Positions 1 to 8,917 are shown, counted from the stretch's first letter. The stretch is 64,000 nt of DNA from Lentzea pudingi (GCF_014646255.1 NZ_BMNC01000020.1:1-64000), one strand, 5' to 3'. Numbers and translations: made by a program. Notes: generated by a model not told the origin, from the sequence alone.

Positions 1-16
1 CCGCCGAACATATTTT

Positions 17-60
17 GCCCTGCGGGTTGAGCGCCACAAGCGCTCCCCGCAGGGCTTTTT
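17..60 (+). terminator. Strong intrinsic terminator
   Basis: Bases 17-26 pair perfectly with 46-55 (10 bp). An inner stem pairs 29-34 with 40-45, closing on a five-base loop CACAA, and five T residues follow at 56-60. The only irregularity is a TT bulge. It must end a plus-strand transcript that enters from the left of the window. Confidence 0.85.
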
Positions 61-313
61 CATGTTCACGAGAAGATCAGTCGCAGCTCCGCCGCCACCA
101 GCTGGCGGCATGTCGAACGCGACTCGGAACCGGGGTGAATGAGCCCCGCCTTCGCGTGGCCCAACAGGACGGCTGGGAGCAGATCGGGATCTTCGCCCGA
201 GCGGTGGAACAGGCGGGCCGGCAGACCGCGTGGTGGCTGCTGACCGGACTCGGGACCTTGTGACCGGAAAGCACCGAGTTTCGTTTCCGGCAGGTTTCTG
301 TCCGGGCGGACTA
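61..313. other. Intergenic region, nothing recognised
   Basis: About 250 bases between the terminator and the ATP-grasp gene. Short open frames exist on both strands, but none resembles a known protein or has a convincing ribosome binding site. The promoter of the downstream operon presumably lies here; I cannot place it. Confidence 0.4.
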
Positions 314-1879
314 GTGCGAAAGCCGCTTGAACAGGGTCCGGAGCGCCCGCACGCCGGTGCCTACGACGAGATGTTCTCGACGGACAACGGGGTGCGGAGT
401 GCCTACCGCGCGCTGTACGAGTCGGTGGCTCCGCGCAGGTCAATGAGCTGAACGCGCGGTCGGACGCCCTTGGCAGGGCCTTTGTGGACCAAGGGATCAC
501 GTTCTCGCTGAGCGGTCAGGAGCGGCCGTTCCCGCTCGACCTGATCCCTCGGATCATCGCGGCCGGGGGAGTGGTCGAAGCTCGAGAAGGGCATCGTTCA
601 ACGGGTTCGGGCGTTGGAGATGTTCCTCGCGGACATCTACGGGGACGCGCAGATCGTTCGGGATGGGGTGTTGCCGCGGCGTCTCATCACGAGCTGCGAG
701 CACTTCCACCGGGAGGCGGCCGGCATCATCCCGCCCAACGGGGTGCGCATCCACGTGTCGGGTGTGGACCTCGTGCGGGACGAGCAGGGGACGTTCCGGG
801 TTCTCGAAGACAATCTTCGTTGTCCGTCCGGTGTCTCGTACGTCATGGAGAACCGGCGGACGATGGCTCGGGTGTTTCCCGACTTGTTCGCACGGCATCG
901 CGTGCGCGCGGTGGGGGACTATGCGGTGCATTTGCTGCGGGCGCTGAGGACCGCTGCTGCGCCCAACGCCGCGGATCCGAACGTTGTCGTGCTCACGCCG
1001 GGGCTGGGGAACTCCGCCTACTTCGAGCACTCGTTGCTCGCGCGGCAGATGGGTGTGGAGCTGGTCGAGGGGCGGGATCTGTTCTGCCGCGACAACTTCG
1101 TCTACCTGAGGACGACGGAGGGTGAGCGGCAGGTCGACGTCGTCTACCGGCGCATCGACGACGACTACCTGGATCCCGTGCACTTCCGGCCCGACTCGGT
1201 GCTGGGGATCGCGGGCCTGCTGAACGCGGCTCGGGCCGGCAACGTGGCCGTGGCCAACGCGGTCGGCAACGGGGTGGCGGACGACAAGCTCGTCTACACG
1301 TACCTGCCGGAGATCGTGCAGTACTACCTCGGCGAGAAGCCGTTGCTGCCCAACGTGGACACGTTCCGGTGCTGGCTGTCCGACGAACGGGCGCACGTGC
1401 TCGACAAGCTCGACGAGCTGGTCGTCAAGCCCGTCGAGGGGTCCGGTGGGTACGGGATCGTGTTCGGGCCGGACGCGACGGTCCGCGAGCTGAACTCGTT
1501 GCGGAAACGGATCCGGACCAACCCGCGCGGGTGGATCGCGCAGCCCGTGGTGCAGCTGAGCACGGTGCCGACCAAGGTGGGCGACAAGCTGGCGCCGCGG
1601 CACGTGGACCTGCGGCCGTTCGCGGTCAACGACGGGAACTTCGTCTTCGTGCTGCCTGGCGGGCTGACGCGAGTCGCGTTGCCGGAGGGCAGCCTCATCG
1701 TGAACTCGTCGCAGGGTGGCGGGTCCAAGGACACGTGGGTGCTGGCGGCGAAGTCGTCCACGCAGGAACGGGAGCTCGCGCAGCCCGGGCTCGCCGGTTC
1801 GTCCCAGATGGAGGCCGCGGCGGCCGAGCAGGGGCCGGAGTTGACCACTTCCCAGCAACAGCAACAACAGCAGCAGTAG
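314..1879 (+). pseudogene. Circularly permuted type 2 ATP-grasp protein (DUF404/DUF407), two compensating frameshifts
   Basis: This family is thought to ligate amino acids or peptides using ATP; its substrates are unknown. The reading runs in one frame from a probable GTG at 314 to about 433, in a second frame to about 570, then back to the first frame to the stop at 1879. Restoring one base near 433 and removing one G from the five-G run near 565-570 gives a continuous family-like protein (about 520 residues). The conserved stretch LEDNLRCPSGVSYVMENR lies in the intact part. The C-terminus ends in eight glutamines. It heads a tight operon with the alpha-E and transglutaminase-like genes. Either sequencing errors or recent decay could explain the shifts; the preserved sequence on both sides favours errors. 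The start is uncertain. Confidence 0.7.
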
Positions 1880-1892
1880 GGAGGCGCGCGAA

Positions 1893-2840
1893 GTGCTGGC
1901 ACGCAACGCTGAGTCGCTGTACTGGATCGGCCGCTACGTCGAACGGGCGGACGACACGGCGCGCATCCTGGACGTCTCGGTCCACCAACTGCTGGAGGAC
2001 GCGACGGTCGACCCGGACGCGACGTCGCGTCAGTTGCTGACGGTCCTCGGGATCACGCCGCCCGCCGGCGCCGACCAGTTCGACGTGTGGTCGCTGACGG
2101 AACTAGTGGCGTACAACAAGGACAATCCCAGTTCGATCGTGTCGTCGGTCAACAGCGCGCGCGAGAACACGCGTGGTGCTCGTGAGGTCGTGTCGACCGA
2201 AATGTGGGAGTGCCTCAACGCGATGTGGAACGCCGTCGCGGAACGGCAGACCTACGCGCGCACGATGGGGCCGCACGCGTTCTTCAGCTTTGTGGAGGAG
2301 CGGGCGGCCATGTTCGCGGGGCTCGCGGACTCCACGATGTCACGGGACGACGGGTGGCGGTTCCTCGTGCTGGGGCGGTCGGTCGAGCGCGTCGACATGA
2401 TCGTGCGGCTGCTCCTCGCCCGTGTTGGTGACAAGGCTTCTTCTCCTGGATGGGTCACGGTGCTGCGGTCGGCCGGTGCGCACGACACGTACCTGAGGAC
2501 GTACCGCGGGGCGTTGGACGCGTCGAGAGTGGTGCAGTTCCTCCTCCTCGACAGGCTGTTCCCGCGGTCAGTGTTCCACGCGCTGAGGCAGGCCGAGTCG
2601 TGTCTGGAGCAGTTGGAGAACCAACCGTCCGTGCGCGTCGGTGCGCGGGCGAAGGCATTGAGGTTGCTCGGCAAGACACGCAGTGAGCTCGAGTTCCTGC
2701 GGCCGCACGACCTGCTCGACGACCTGCCGAAACGGCTAGCAGCACTGCAGAAGACCGTTCGTGACGTCGGCGAAGCCGTTTCACAGCAGTACTTCCACGT
2801 GGCGCCGTGGGTCGCCTGGACCAACACCGAGGTGGGCTGA
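1893..2840 (+). CDS. Alpha-E domain-containing protein (DUF403)
   Basis: A 315-residue, mostly helical protein starting at GTG, 13 bases after the ATP-grasp stop. The N-terminus LARNAESLYWIGRYVERADD is the hallmark of the alpha-E family. No catalytic residues are known. These proteins are almost always encoded with the DUF404/DUF407 ATP-grasp protein and a transglutaminase-like protein, as here, and are taken to be partners in a peptide-forming or peptide-tagging pathway. The frame is intact across the family's usual length, unlike both neighbours. The function of the system is inferred from context only. Confidence 0.88.
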   Translation: MLARNAESLYWIGRYVERADDTARILDVSVHQLLEDATVDPDATSRQLLTVLGITPPAGADQFDVWSLTELVAYNKDNPSSIVSSVNSARENTRGAREVVSTEMWECLNAMWNAVAERQTYARTMGPHAFFSFVEERAAMFAGLADSTMSRDDGWRFLVLGRSVERVDMIVRLLLARVGDKASSPGWVTVLRSAGAHDTYLRTYRGALDASRVVQFLLLDRLFPRSVFHALRQAESCLEQLENQPSVRVGARAKALRLLGKTRSELEFLRPHDLLDDLPKRLAALQKTVRDVGEAVSQQYFHVAPWVAWTNTEVG

Positions 2841-2842
2841 CC

Positions 2843-3684
2843 ATGAGCTGGCGAGTGCGTGTCGTGCACACAACGGGTTATCGGTACGAGGCACCGGTCG
2901 TGCAGTCTTACAACGAGGCACGGCTGACACCGCGCGGTGACCGCCGTCAGAACGTGGTCGTCTCACGCGTCGAGACCACGCCGGCGACCCGTGCGTATCG
3001 GTACACCGACTACTGGTGCACGGAGGTCACGTCGTTCGACCTCCATGCGCCGCACAAGGAACTGCAGGTCGTCGCGTCGTCGGTCGTCGAGACGAGTGCG
3101 GAGATCGAACCGGTGACCACGGGCACGTGGGGCGATGTGCGCGCGGAGAACATCGTCGACCGCTACACGGAGTTCCTCGAGCCCACGCTCTACACGCCGC
3201 GCAACCGCGAGTTGCTCGCCGTAGCGCGTGACCTCAAGAAGGGGCAGGCACCGTCGGGTGCGGTGCTGGCGGCTTCGCAGTGGGTGTGGGAGCAGCTGAA
3301 GTACCAGCCCGGCTCGACGGGTGTGCACAGTTCGGCCGTCGACGCGTGGCACGAACGCAAGGGCGTGTGCCAGGACTTCGCGCACCTCAGCCTGGTGTTG
3401 TTGCGCGGCATGGGGATTCGGCGCGGTACGTGTCCGGATACCTGCACACCAAGGAGGACGGCGCGCTGCGGGAGACGGTGCGCGGAGAGTCGCACGCGTG
3501 GATCGAGGCGTGGACCGGCGGCTGGTGGGGCTACGACCCGACCAACGCCATGCCGGTCGGGCCTCGGCACGTGTGGGTGGCGCTCGGCCGCGACTACGCG
3601 GACGTGGCGCCGTTGAAGGGGATCTACTCGAGCGGGGCCGCGACGGCGCTGGAGGTCACGGTCGACATCACGCGCCTCGCCTAG
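2843..3684 (+). pseudogene. Transglutaminase family protein, one frameshift
   Basis: A bacterial transglutaminase-like protein of the papain fold, about 280 residues after correction, with an N-terminal beta-rich domain and a catalytic core. The candidate nucleophile is Cys about 176 in KGVCQDFAHL, followed by His about 217 in ESHAWIEAW and Asp about 233 in GYDPTN. The first frame is lost near 3418: one missing C in the codon after MGI shifts it, and the frame that reads ARYVSGYLHTKEDG carries on to the stop at 3684. Both halves are strongly conserved, so an assembly error is likelier than old decay. ATG 2843 follows a GAGGTGG ribosome binding site overlapping the end of the alpha-E gene. Confidence 0.75.
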
Positions 3685-3687
3685 GAG

Positions 3688-4377
3688 TCACCAGGGGAGC
3701 GGGCCGTGCGCGGAGAAGAAGCCGCCGGTCGGCCCGCCGGTGGCCTGCGCCGTGCGGACGATGATCTCGGCGCCCTCCTCGACGGTCTGCGTGCCCGTGT
3801 TCGCGTTGAGGTCGGTCTTCGTGTAGCCCGGTTCCACCGAGTTGATCCGGATGTCCGGGAACGCCTTCGCGTACAGCACCGTGACCATGTTGACCGCGGC
3901 CTTGGACGCCGGGTACGCGACGCCGGGGTAGACGTAGGCCGACGCGCCGGTGATCGAGGCCAGGCCGCTGCTGACGTTCACGACGACAGGCGCGTCGGAG
4001 CGGGCCAGCAGAGGCAGGAACGCGTGCAGGACCCGCACGACGCCAAAGACGTTGGTGTCGAAAAGGGTGTGCATGAACTCGCCGGTGGTGTGCGCGGCGT
4101 CCACCACGCCGCCGTCGGGCGTGCGTCCCTCGATGCCGGCGTTGTTGATCAGCACGTCGAGTCCGCCCCCGGCCTCGACGGTCCCGGCGGCCGCCGCGAC
4201 CGACTCGTCGTCGGTGACGTCGAGGACGACCAGGCGCGCGCCCAGTTCGGAGGCTGCCCGACGGCCGCGTTCGGCGTTCCTGCTGCCCAGGTAGACGGTG
4301 TGGCCGGCGGCGATGAGACGGCGGGCGGTCTCGAAGCCCAGGCCCTTGTTGGCGCCGGTGATCAGTGTTGTCGTCAT
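3688..4377 (-). CDS. SDR family NAD(P)-dependent oxidoreductase
   Basis: A classical short-chain dehydrogenase/reductase of 229 residues. The cofactor motif TGANKGLG spans residues 7-14, NNAG 78-81, the serine region VNVSSG is near 136, and the catalytic pair YPASK is Tyr155/Lys159. The substrate cannot be told from sequence. I chose ATG 4377 because the dinucleotide fold begins three residues later; the open frame upstream of it looks non-coding. It is divergent from the MmyB-type regulator at 4481, with about 100 bases between, a common pairing in actinomycetes that suggests the regulator controls it. It converges on the transglutaminase gene with a 3-base gap. Confidence 0.88.
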   Translation of the reverse strand: MTTTLITGANKGLGFETARRLIAAGHTVYLGSRNAERGRRAASELGARLVVLDVTDDESVAAAAGTVEAGGGLDVLINNAGIEGRTPDGGVVDAAHTTGEFMHTLFDTNVFGVVRVLHAFLPLLARSDAPVVVNVSSGLASITGASAYVYPGVAYPASKAAVNMVTVLYAKAFPDIRINSVEPGYTKTDLNANTGTQTVEEGAEIIVRTAQATGGPTGGFFSAHGPLPW

Positions 4378-4480
4378 GCGATCCAGGTTCGTCGCGGAGC
4401 CCGGGGCCAACCAGTCGTCCCGTCTTCCTGGGACTGCCGGTACCAGGCACGCCGCCGGGCGCGCGAGCACAATCGACGGC

Positions 4481-5332
4481 GTGGCGGCGACGGAGTTCGG
4501 ACGAGCGGTGCGCCGGTGGCGCGACCGGCTCCCACCCGAGGCGGCAGGGCTTCCGGCAGGCGTGCACCGGCGGGCGGCCGGGCTGCGGCGAGAAGAGTTG
4601 TCCAGCCTCGCCGGGATCTCCGTCGACTACGTCACCCGCCTCGAACAGGGCCGCGCGTCCAACCCGTCGTCCCAGGTCGTCGAGGCGCTGGCGCGGGCGT
4701 TGAGGATGGCGCCGGCCGAGCGCGAGCACCTCTTCCGCCTAGCCGAGCTCGTGCCGCCGGGTGCGGCCATGGTGCCCGCGTACGTCACGCCGAGCGTGCA
4801 ACGGATGCTGGACCGGCTGGCGGGCACACCCGTCGCGGTGTTCGACGCGTGCTGGACGTTGCTGGTGGCCAACCAGGAGTACGCGGCGTTGATGGGCGAC
4901 CCGTCCGACCTGCGCGGCAACGACCGCAACGGCGTGTGGCGCACGTTCCTCGGCAGCGGGAGCCGGGCCAGGCGGACACCGGACGAACTGGACGAGTTGC
5001 GGACCGCCCAGGTCGCCGACCTGCGGTCCGCCGTCACCCGGTATCCGGCGGACGCGCAGTTGAAGCGGCTGGTCGAGGAGTTGCGCGCGGGCAGCGAGCG
5101 GTTCGCCGAGTTGTGGGACTCGGGTGCGGTCGGACGGCACGCGGCGGCGCGCAAGACCATCGACCACCCGCGCGTGGGACCCGTGACGCTCGACTGCGAC
5201 GTGCTCACCGTGGGCGGCAGCGACTTGCGGATCATGATCTACACGGCGGAACCCGGGACGGAGGATGCTGAGCGACTCGCGTTGCTCACGGTGCTGGGAA
5301 CCCAGGACCTGGTTCCGTTTTCACCCGAATGA
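4481..5332 (+). CDS. Helix-turn-helix regulator with MmyB-like ligand-binding domain
   Basis: A 283-residue transcriptional regulator. The N-terminal XRE helix-turn-helix (about residues 15-75) includes LRREELSSLAGISVDYVTRL. The rest matches the MmyB-like domain (VFDACWTLLVANQEYAALMG), a PAS-like fold thought to bind a small hydrophobic ligand. The GTG at 4481 is preferred because the frame upstream overlaps the divergent oxidoreductase. The divergent SDR gene is the natural target. A similar set (SDR plus MmyB regulator) recurs in many actinobacterial genomes, but the ligand here is unknown. Confidence 0.87.
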   Translation: MAATEFGRAVRRWRDRLPPEAAGLPAGVHRRAAGLRREELSSLAGISVDYVTRLEQGRASNPSSQVVEALARALRMAPAEREHLFRLAELVPPGAAMVPAYVTPSVQRMLDRLAGTPVAVFDACWTLLVANQEYAALMGDPSDLRGNDRNGVWRTFLGSGSRARRTPDELDELRTAQVADLRSAVTRYPADAQLKRLVEELRAGSERFAELWDSGAVGRHAAARKTIDHPRVGPVTLDCDVLTVGGSDLRIMIYTAEPGTEDAERLALLTVLGTQDLVPFSPE

Positions 5333-5372
5333 GCCTCTTCTTTGGACTCGCTACAAACCCTAGCTTCGGGCT

Positions 5373-6218
5373 ATGACTGTGATCACTTCCACTGCGTACA
5401 GCCGGGATCTCGGCGATGAGCTGCGCCGACTCAGGGAATCCTGCACCGATCTTGGAGGCCGGGCGATGGCCATCCGGCTCGGCTGGGATCCGAGCAAGAT
5501 GTCGACCATCGAGCACGGCAAGGCTCGGGCGAGCGAGATCGACCTCATCCAGTTCCTGACGGCGTGTGGCAAGGACGTCGACTTCTTCGAGGAGTTCCGG
5601 CTCCGGTACAAGAACGCGTTCGACGAGTACATCGTGCAGGTGCCGGACAACACGCGGACGATGGCGCTGGCGGAGGCCACCGCCAAGTTGATCACCAGCT
5701 ACGACCCGCGGTCCGTGCCGGGCCTGGCGCAGTCAGCCGACTACGCCGACGCGCTGTACCGGCTGGGCGGTTTCATCGCGGAGGAGCGGATTCCGACGAT
5801 CGTGCGGTTCCGCATCGAACGCCAGGCGATCCTGAACCGGCACGATCGGCCGACCTGTCTGTTCTACATCCACGAGCACGCGCTGCAGCAGACGGTCGGG
5901 GACGACCGGATCATGGAAGACCAGTGCGCGAAGCTCTTGTTCCACCCGGCGGAGATCCGGATCGTGCCCGCACACGTCGTGGTGCCGTCGTCCGGTTGTG
6001 TGTTGTGGGAGTACGAGAAGGCGTACCCGGTCGCTTTCGGCGAGACCGACCTTGCGAAGGTGTTCGTGCAGGATCCGGGGGCCATCGCGCGGACCAGGCT
6101 GCTCTTCGAGCACCTGGATGAGGTCGCGCTGGATGCGGAACAATCGCGGAGCAAGCTGGCGGAGTACGTCAGCCCACCGCGAGAGGATTTCCATGGCCGA
6201 GGACCGCGACTGGCGTAA
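5373..6218 (+). CDS. XRE family regulator with DUF5753 domain
   Basis: A 281-residue protein with an N-terminal helix-turn-helix (about residues 10-70, MAIRLGWDPSKMSTIEHGKA) and a C-terminal DUF5753 domain (about 90-270) with the usual stretches SYDPRSVPGLAQSADYADAL and IHEHALQQTVGDDRIMEDQ. Such proteins pair with small DUF397 proteins, some of which control antibiotic production or development in Streptomyces. The DUF397 gene overlaps its end by 26 bases in another frame, so the two are translationally coupled. A paralogous DUF5753 domain without the helix-turn-helix sits at 63189. Confidence 0.88.
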   Translation: MTVITSTAYSRDLGDELRRLRESCTDLGGRAMAIRLGWDPSKMSTIEHGKARASEIDLIQFLTACGKDVDFFEEFRLRYKNAFDEYIVQVPDNTRTMALAEATAKLITSYDPRSVPGLAQSADYADALYRLGGFIAEERIPTIVRFRIERQAILNRHDRPTCLFYIHEHALQQTVGDDRIMEDQCAKLLFHPAEIRIVPAHVVVPSSGCVLWEYEKAYPVAFGETDLAKVFVQDPGAIARTRLLFEHLDEVALDAEQSRSKLAEYVSPPREDFHGRGPRLA

Positions 6219-6369
6219 GAGCAGCTACAGCGATGCGACCGAGGACGGGAACTGCGTCGAGGTCGCGATCGCCCACGACGTGCTGGTGCGCGACTCCAAG
6301 AACGCCGGCGCGGGCACGCTGAGCTTCAGCGCACCCGCGTGGCGTGCGTTCGTTCAGCGCCAGCCGTGA
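6193..6369 (+). CDS. DUF397 domain-containing protein
   Basis: A 58-residue protein beginning at ATG 6193. It has the family pattern WRKSSYSDATEDGNCVEVA, then VLVRDSKN, and ends with FSAPAWRAFV. It overlaps the preceding XRE/DUF5753 gene, the standard arrangement of these two-gene modules, in which the small protein is thought to bind and modulate the regulator. The module has been compared to toxin-antitoxin pairs in some studies; nothing in this sequence decides that. Its last 16 bases overlap the convergent PemK-like gene. Confidence 0.88.
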   Translation: MAEDRDWRKSSYSDATEDGNCVEVAIAHDVLVRDSKNAGAGTLSFSAPAWRAFVQRQP

Positions 6370-6782
6370 CGGTCGCGTAGGACGTCCACGACCAGACCGA
6401 ACGCGGCGGGCGCCAGGACGGCGCCCTCGCGGCGGAGGTCGTCGTCCGAGTCGAGGGCGAAGACGCGGTCCAGGCGCAGGTAGGACGGCCTGCCCTCGCG
6501 GTCCCAGGCGCCCGCGCCCAGTTCGAGGAAGTTGCCGCGCGGCTCCTTCGAGGAGAGCATCAACGCGACCAGTTCGCGCTTCGCGCGGCCCACGACCAGC
6601 AGTGGCCGGTCCTTGCCGCGGTTCGCGTCCTCCTCGAAGGGCACCCAGGCCCAGATGACCTCGCCGGGGTCCGCGTCGCCGTCCATCGAGGGCTCGTACT
6701 CGAGCCTGGCGGTCGTGGCGGCGTCGTGGATCTCGCGCACCGCGCCCTTCGCCGGGCGGGGGTCTTCACCGTTCATCTGCAC
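6354..6782 (-). CDS. PemK/MazF family toxin-like protein
   Basis: A 142-residue protein with the MazF/PemK core pattern GEVIWAWVPFEEDANRGKDRPLLVVGR at about residues 40-66, in which the conserved RP..VV stretch is intact. Members are usually sequence-specific endoribonucleases, although many chromosomal actinobacterial copies are untested. No small antitoxin gene is adjacent: upstream is the lepA promoter region and downstream is the DUF397 gene. Two in-frame ATGs (6782 and 6776) are possible. The N-terminal 40 residues are not part of the fold. Confidence 0.72.
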   Translation of the reverse strand: MQMNGEDPRPAKGAVREIHDAATTARLEYEPSMDGDADPGEVIWAWVPFEEDANRGKDRPLLVVGRAKRELVALMLSSKEPRGNFLELGAGAWDREGRPSYLRLDRVFALDSDDDLRREGAVLAPAAFGLVVDVLRDRHGWR

Positions 6783-6865
6783 GGACGCACCCTAGTGGTG
6801 CAGGGCACACCGGCCTCTATGGGACCATAAGGGGACATCCGTCCGATTTCCTGTTGAGGACTGCC

Positions 6866-8701
6866 TTGACCACGTTCGCCGACACGACGTTCACGCCGCC
6901 GGAGCTCATCCGGAACTTCTGCATCATCGCGCACATCGACCATGGCAAGTCCACGCTGGCCGACCGCATGCTGCAGCTCACCGGCGTGGTCGACGCGCGG
7001 TCGATGCGGGCGCAGTACCTCGACCGCATGGACATCGAGCGTGAGCGCGGCATCACCATCAAGGCGCAGAACGTGCGCCTGCCGTGGCAGCTCGAAGGGC
7101 AGGACCACGTCCTGCACATGATCGACACGCCTGGCCACGTCGACTTCACCTACGAGGTGTCCCGCGCGCTCGAGGCCTGTGAGGGCGCCGTGCTGCTGGT
7201 CGACGCCGCGCAGGGCATCGAGGCGCAGACGCTCGCGAACCTGTACCTGGCGATGGAGAACGACCTCACCATCATCCCGGTGCTGAACAAGATCGACCTG
7301 CCCGCCGCGGACCCGGACAAGTACTCCAAGGAGATCGCGCACATCATCGGCTGCGAGCCGGAGGAGGTGCTGCGCGTCTCGGCGAAGACCGGTCTCGGTG
7401 TCGAGGCGCTGCTCGACGAGGTCGTGCGGAAGGTCCCGGCCCCGGTCGGCGCCGCGGACTCCCCGGCCCGCGCGATGATCTTCGACTCGGTCTACGACAC
7501 CTACCGCGGCGTCGTCACCTACATCCGCGTCGTCGACGGCAAGATCACGCCGCGCGAGCGCATCAAGATGATGTCGACGGGCGCGACCCACGAGATCCTC
7601 GAGGTCGGCATCGTCTCCCCGGAGCCGAAGCCGTCGCAGGGGCTCGGCGTCGGCGAGGTGGGCTACCTGATCACCGGCGTGAAGGACGTGCGCCAGTCCA
7701 AGGTCGGCGACACCGTCACGTCGGAGCGCAAGGGCGCCACGGAGCCGCTGGCCGGCTACCGCGAGCCGCGCCCGATGGTCTACTCGGGCCTCTACCCGGT
7801 CGACGGCTCGGACTACCCGGAGCTGCGCGAGGCGCTCGACAAGCTGCAGCTCAACGACGCCGCGCTGACGTACGAGCCGGAGACGTCCGCGGCGCTCGGC
7901 TTCGGGTTCCGCTGCGGCTTCCTCGGCCTGCTGCACCTGGAGATCACCCGCGACCGCCTGGAGCGCGAGTACGGTCTCGACCTCATCTCCACGGCCCCGA
8001 ACGTCGTGTACCGCGTCGTGATGGAGGACGGCACCGAGCACGTCGTGACGAACCCGTCCGACTGGCCGGAGGGCAAGCGCGCCGAGGTCTACGAGCCCGT
8101 CACCAAGTGCACGATCATCGCGCCGTCCGACTACATCGGCGCGATCATGGAACTCTGCCAGGGCAAGCGCGGCCAGCTCGGCGGCATGGACTACCTGTCC
8201 GAGGACCGCGTCGAACTGCGCTACACGATGCCGCTCGGCGAGATCATCTTCGACTTCTTCGACTCGCTGAAGTCGCGCACCCGCGGTTACGCCTCGCTGG
8301 ACTACGAGGAGTCCGGCGAGCAGGACGCGGAGCTCGTCAAGGTCGACATCCTGCTGCAGGGTGAGACGGTCGACGCGTTCAGCGCGATCGTGCACAAGGA
8401 CTACGCCTACGCGTACGGCACGCGCATGGCGACCCGTCTGCGTGAGCTCATCCCCAGGCAGCAGTTCGAGGTACCGATCCAGGCCGCGATCGGTGCCCGC
8501 GTGATCGCCCGCGAGACGATCCGCGCCATCCGCAAGGACGTGCTGGCCAAGTGCTACGGCGGTGACATCACCCGTAAGCGCAAGCTGCTCGAGAAGCAGA
8601 AGGAAGGCAAGAAGCGCATGAAGATGGTGGGGCGTGTGGAGGTGCCGCAGGAGGCCTTCGTCGCCGCGCTGTCGACGGATGAGCCGAAGGGCAAGAAGTA
8701 G
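6866..8701 (+). CDS. lepA: Elongation factor 4 (LepA)
   Basis: A translational GTPase of 611 residues that remodels stalled or early ribosomes. The P-loop region AHIDHGKST is at residues 22-30, followed by switch II DTPGHVDF, NKID, and the LepA-specific C-terminal domain ending in a lysine-rich KRKLLEKQKEGKKRMK. I prefer TTG 6866: GAGGA lies five bases upstream and the protein then starts MTTFADTTF. The TTG at 6854 has no ribosome binding site. A rho-independent terminator follows directly, so the gene appears monocistronic. Confidence 0.96.
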   Translation: MTTFADTTFTPPELIRNFCIIAHIDHGKSTLADRMLQLTGVVDARSMRAQYLDRMDIERERGITIKAQNVRLPWQLEGQDHVLHMIDTPGHVDFTYEVSRALEACEGAVLLVDAAQGIEAQTLANLYLAMENDLTIIPVLNKIDLPAADPDKYSKEIAHIIGCEPEEVLRVSAKTGLGVEALLDEVVRKVPAPVGAADSPARAMIFDSVYDTYRGVVTYIRVVDGKITPRERIKMMSTGATHEILEVGIVSPEPKPSQGLGVGEVGYLITGVKDVRQSKVGDTVTSERKGATEPLAGYREPRPMVYSGLYPVDGSDYPELREALDKLQLNDAALTYEPETSAALGFGFRCGFLGLLHLEITRDRLEREYGLDLISTAPNVVYRVVMEDGTEHVVTNPSDWPEGKRAEVYEPVTKCTIIAPSDYIGAIMELCQGKRGQLGGMDYLSEDRVELRYTMPLGEIIFDFFDSLKSRTRGYASLDYEESGEQDAELVKVDILLQGETVDAFSAIVHKDYAYAYGTRMATRLRELIPRQQFEVPIQAAIGARVIARETIRAIRKDVLAKCYGGDITRKRKLLEKQKEGKKRMKMVGRVEVPQEAFVAALSTDEPKGKK

Positions 8702-8718
8702 GCTTCAAGCGTTGAACG

Positions 8719-8749
8719 GGCCGGATCCGCAGTGCGGGTCCGGCCTTTT
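8719..8749 (+). terminator. Terminator of lepA
   Basis: Bases 8719-8730 pair with 8734-8745 (12 bp with one G-T pair) around a three-base loop, followed by four T residues. It begins 18 bases after the lepA stop. Confidence 0.85.
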
Positions 8750-8814
8750 CAATTGGCTGGCGATCACGGCCGACTTGGGCGATGCTGGGTGCGACAACGA
8801 GCTGAGGAGGCGTC

Positions 8815-8853
8815 ATGGATCTGGATACGCTGCTGGCGCGCTCCCTGCTGTGA
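8815..8853 (+). CDS. Possible 12-codon leucine-rich leader peptide
   Basis: ATG 8815 is preceded by the strong ribosome binding site GAGGAGG at four-base spacing and encodes MDLDTLLARSLL before TGA. Five of the twelve residues are leucine. A terminator hairpin begins 23 bases after the stop, and a tRNA-Asp gene follows. The geometry resembles an attenuator leader, but no leucine or amino acid biosynthesis gene lies downstream, so the ORF could be a chance run. No homologue is known to me. Confidence 0.35.
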   Translation: MDLDTLLARSLL

Positions 8854-8875
8854 CCTGCTGAATCAGGTCTTTGGG

Positions 8876-8901
8876 AGCCGTCCTTGGTGGGCGGCTTTTT
8901 T
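8876..8901 (+). terminator. Hairpin with T-run upstream of the tRNA
   Basis: AGCCGTCC (8876-8883) pairs with GGGCGGCT (8889-8896) with one G-T pair around a five-base loop, followed by a run of six T residues to 8901. It ends any transcript covering the mini-ORF at 8815 and lies 16 bases before the tRNA gene. Confidence 0.75.
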
Positions 8902-8917
8902 GTTTTGCGCACTTCTT

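Noticed and set aside
425..580. Programmed frameshifting in the ATP-grasp gene
   Set aside because: There is no slippery heptamer with downstream structure, and two opposite shifts are needed; error or mutation is simpler.
554..1906. Long minus-strand ORF of 450 codons opposite the ATP-grasp gene
   Set aside because: It is Arg/Leu/Val-rich shadow translation of a high-GC gene with no family features, while the plus strand reads a recognisable protein.
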